Below are positions 19,703-21,366 of a DNA stretch of 21,366 nt, piece by piece. The stretch lies in the IMG/VR virus record IMGVR_UViG_3300021376_000425, positions 1-21,366 of that record. One strand, given 5' to 3'. Made by a program: the position numbers and the translations under genes. The DNA is from a virus. Position 1 is the first letter of the stretch. The number at the start of each line of letters is the position of its first letter. A model generated the notes under the pieces. It saw only the letters and a program-made list of their open reading frames with translations, had not been told where the DNA came from and searched no databases.

Positions 19703-21366
19703 ATGTCTGATTTTTTTAGTTTTCGTTTGTCTGAAGAGTTCATAAATGAGTATAAAACAAAAGAACCCCCATTCGGATTTACAGATGCAGGTGGTAATTC
19801 ATTAGGAGAGATTACATTTATTCGTACCTACTCCCGTATGAAGGAAGACGGAACTAAAGAAAGATGGCATGAGGTTTGTCGTAGAGTAATCGAGGGTATG
19901 TATTCGGCTCAAAAGAATCATGCTAAAGAAAACAGGCTACCTTGGAATGATTATAAAGCACAGGCTTCTGCAAAAGAGGCATATCAGCGTTTATTTGAGT
20001 TAAAGTGGACACCACCAGGACGAGGCCTATGGTCCTTTGGCACGGCACTTACAATGGAAAAGAAAAATTCAGCAGCATTACAAAATTGCGCTATGGTATC
20101 TACAAAAGACATAGATAGAAACGATCCAGGCACATTATTTGGTTGGATTATGGATGCCCTTATGATGGGGGTAGGCGTAGGGTTTGATACTGTCGGGGCA
20201 GAAAAACATTTGCCCATTTATGACCCTACAGAACCACCACAGACGTATGAAATCCCAGATACTCGTGAAGGCTGGGTAGAGTCTGTTAGATTGCTCATTA
20301 ATTCATTTTTAAAGCCTAACATGTATATCCAGGAGTTTAACTATGACCTTATTAGGCCTTTAGGTGCCCCTATTAAAGGTTTTGGAGGCACTGCAAGCGG
20401 TCCTGCACCACTCATACAACTTCACAAGCAGATAAAGGCTGTAATCGGCGGTAGAGCAGGAGAAGTCTTTGACTCTCGTGCAATAGTAGATGTAGTTAAT
20501 CTTATTGGTACCTGTGTGGTATCAGGAAATGTTAGACGATCCGCAACCCTGGCTTTAGGCAGTGCTCAGGATGAAGATTTTATGAATCTTAAAAACGCTG
20601 AGATTTTTCCAGAAAGAAATTCGTTTGATTCCGAAAAACCAGGTTGGGCCTGGATGTCTAATAACTCTGTTTCTGCGACGGTAGGTACAAAGTACGAAGA
20701 CTATATAGATCTAATCGCCAATAACGGAGAACCTGGTTTTATATGGTTAGATGTGGCAAGGGATTACGGGCGTTTGAAAGAACCTGCTGACGGTAAAGAT
20801 TATCGTGTCATGGGGTTTAACCCTTGTGCCGAACAGCCCTTGGAGTCATACGAACTATGCACTTTGGTTGAGGTACATTTAAATCGTCATGAGTCAAAAG
20901 AAGACTTTCTGCGGACATTAAAGTTTGCCTATCTCTATGGCAAGACGGTAACGCTGATACCAACCCACTGGCAACAAACAAATGGAATTATGCAGCGTAA
21001 TCGTCGTATCGGAACATCTCTTACAGGCATTGCATCCTTCTCAGACGAATTTGGTTTGCCTGTTGTGCGTGAATGGATGGACGAAGGATATGAGACTATT
21101 CGTAAATATGATCATTCGTATTCTGAATGGTTGTGCGTTCGTGAGTCCATTAGGGTCACAACTGTTAAACCATCAGGGTCTGTATCAATTCTTTCTGGCG
21201 CAACGCCTGGAGTTCACTGGGCACCTGGAGGTAATTATTTTTTGAGAGCAATTCGTTTTGGGAATACCGACCCAATGATTCATTTGTTCAAGGCTGCAGG
21301 ATATAAGATGGAGGACGACCTTGTATCTGCGAATACAACTGTCGTATATTTCCCAGTTCATTCTGG
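19703..21366 (+). CDS. Adenosylcobalamin-dependent ribonucleoside-triphosphate reductase, class II (3' partial)
   Basis: The frame is open from the ATG at 19703 to the right edge (554 codons), so the C-terminus lies outside. It matches monomeric class II RTPR. NC129AMVST carries the N-terminal redox Cys. NPC375AE377QPLESYELC386 carries the thiyl-radical Cys, catalytic Glu and partner redox Cys; these three are spaced as in the Lactobacillus leichmannii enzyme (C408, E410, C419). GTCVVSGNVRRSATLALG and TTVKPSGSVSILSGATPGVHW are further family motifs. It reduces ribonucleoside triphosphates to dNTPs using coenzyme B12. This is a common phage gene for DNA synthesis. The missing part should contain the C-terminal Cys pair. 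Local DNA is less A+T-rich than the glycosyltransferase cassette (30 G+C of 60 at 20401-20460, 6 of 60 at 2821-2880). Confidence 0.93.
   Translation, partial: MSDFFSFRLSEEFINEYKTKEPPFGFTDAGGNSLGEITFIRTYSRMKEDGTKERWHEVCRRVIEGMYSAQKNHAKENRLPWNDYKAQASAKEAYQRLFELKWTPPGRGLWSFGTALTMEKKNSAALQNCAMVSTKDIDRNDPGTLFGWIMDALMMGVGVGFDTVGAEKHLPIYDPTEPPQTYEIPDTREGWVESVRLLINSFLKPNMYIQEFNYDLIRPLGAPIKGFGGTASGPAPLIQLHKQIKAVIGGRAGEVFDSRAIVDVVNLIGTCVVSGNVRRSATLALGSAQDEDFMNLKNAEIFPERNSFDSEKPGWAWMSNNSVSATVGTKYEDYIDLIANNGEPGFIWLDVARDYGRLKEPADGKDYRVMGFNPCAEQPLESYELCTLVEVHLNRHESKEDFLRTLKFAYLYGKTVTLIPTHWQQTNGIMQRNRRIGTSLTGIASFSDEFGLPVVREWMDEGYETIRKYDHSYSEWLCVRESIRVTTVKPSGSVSILSGATPGVHWAPGGNYFLRAIRFGNTDPMIHLFKAAGYKMEDDLVSANTTVVYFPVHS

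Noticed and set aside
19984-20217. Minus-strand 77-codon frame
   Set aside because: Antisense shadow of conserved RTPR coding sequence with no start signal.
20982-21245. 87-codon plus-strand frame inside the ribonucleotide reductase
   Set aside because: It is out of frame with the RTPR motifs that run through the same bases.

Overview
The window reads as part of a tailed double-stranded DNA phage (Caudoviricetes) genome. It has tail-fibre-like genes, a peptidoglycan-cleaving enzyme, a class II ribonucleotide reductase, tightly packed co-oriented genes with ATGA, TAATG and short overlaps, and no tRNA, transposase or integrase that I can see. The DNA is A+T-rich. Several genes appear to be leaderless, with an extended -10 box (TGnTATAAT) ending about 6 nt before the ATG. 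This would suit an actinobacterial or other leaderless-tolerant aquatic host, but the host cannot be fixed from this sequence.

Layout: (1) 1-1217 is the 3' part of a Pro/Ala/Val/Thr-repeat protein with three 4-Cys modules, Phe-Pro repeats and an 8-Cys C-terminal tip. (2) 1258-5560 is a tightly packed cassette: a small Cys-rich zinc-ribbon-like protein, two 2-oxoglutarate/Fe(II) (2OG) oxygenase-like proteins, a fucosyltransferase-fold glycosyltransferase, a clear GDP-mannose 3,5-epimerase homologue, and a second fucosyltransferase-like glycosyltransferase. (3) 5553-6116 is the only minus-strand gene, an exported lytic-transglycosylase-like protein with its own promoter. (4) 6233-12873 is a run of tail-fibre and receptor-binding-type structural genes, ending in a fibronectin-III protein with PPFFPFFPFFPFF repeats and the same 8-Cys tip as gene 1. 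(5) 12953-19612 is an accessory cluster with six more 2OG oxygenases, two distantly similar DUF6065-like proteins and two small unknowns. (6) 19703 to the end is the 5' part of an adenosylcobalamin-dependent ribonucleoside-triphosphate reductase, which starts the DNA-metabolism side.

The most interesting reading is an inference. The phage may carry its own hydroxyproline-rich-glycoprotein-like system, in which eight prolyl-4-hydroxylase-type oxygenases, a GDP-L-galactose-type sugar-nucleotide epimerase and two GDP-sugar-type glycosyltransferases act on Pro-rich fibre proteins. Those proteins carry AP, VP and TP repeats that resemble plant arabinogalactan and extensin glycomodules. The genes are physically adjacent and the individual families are recognisable, but nothing in the sequence proves the substrate.
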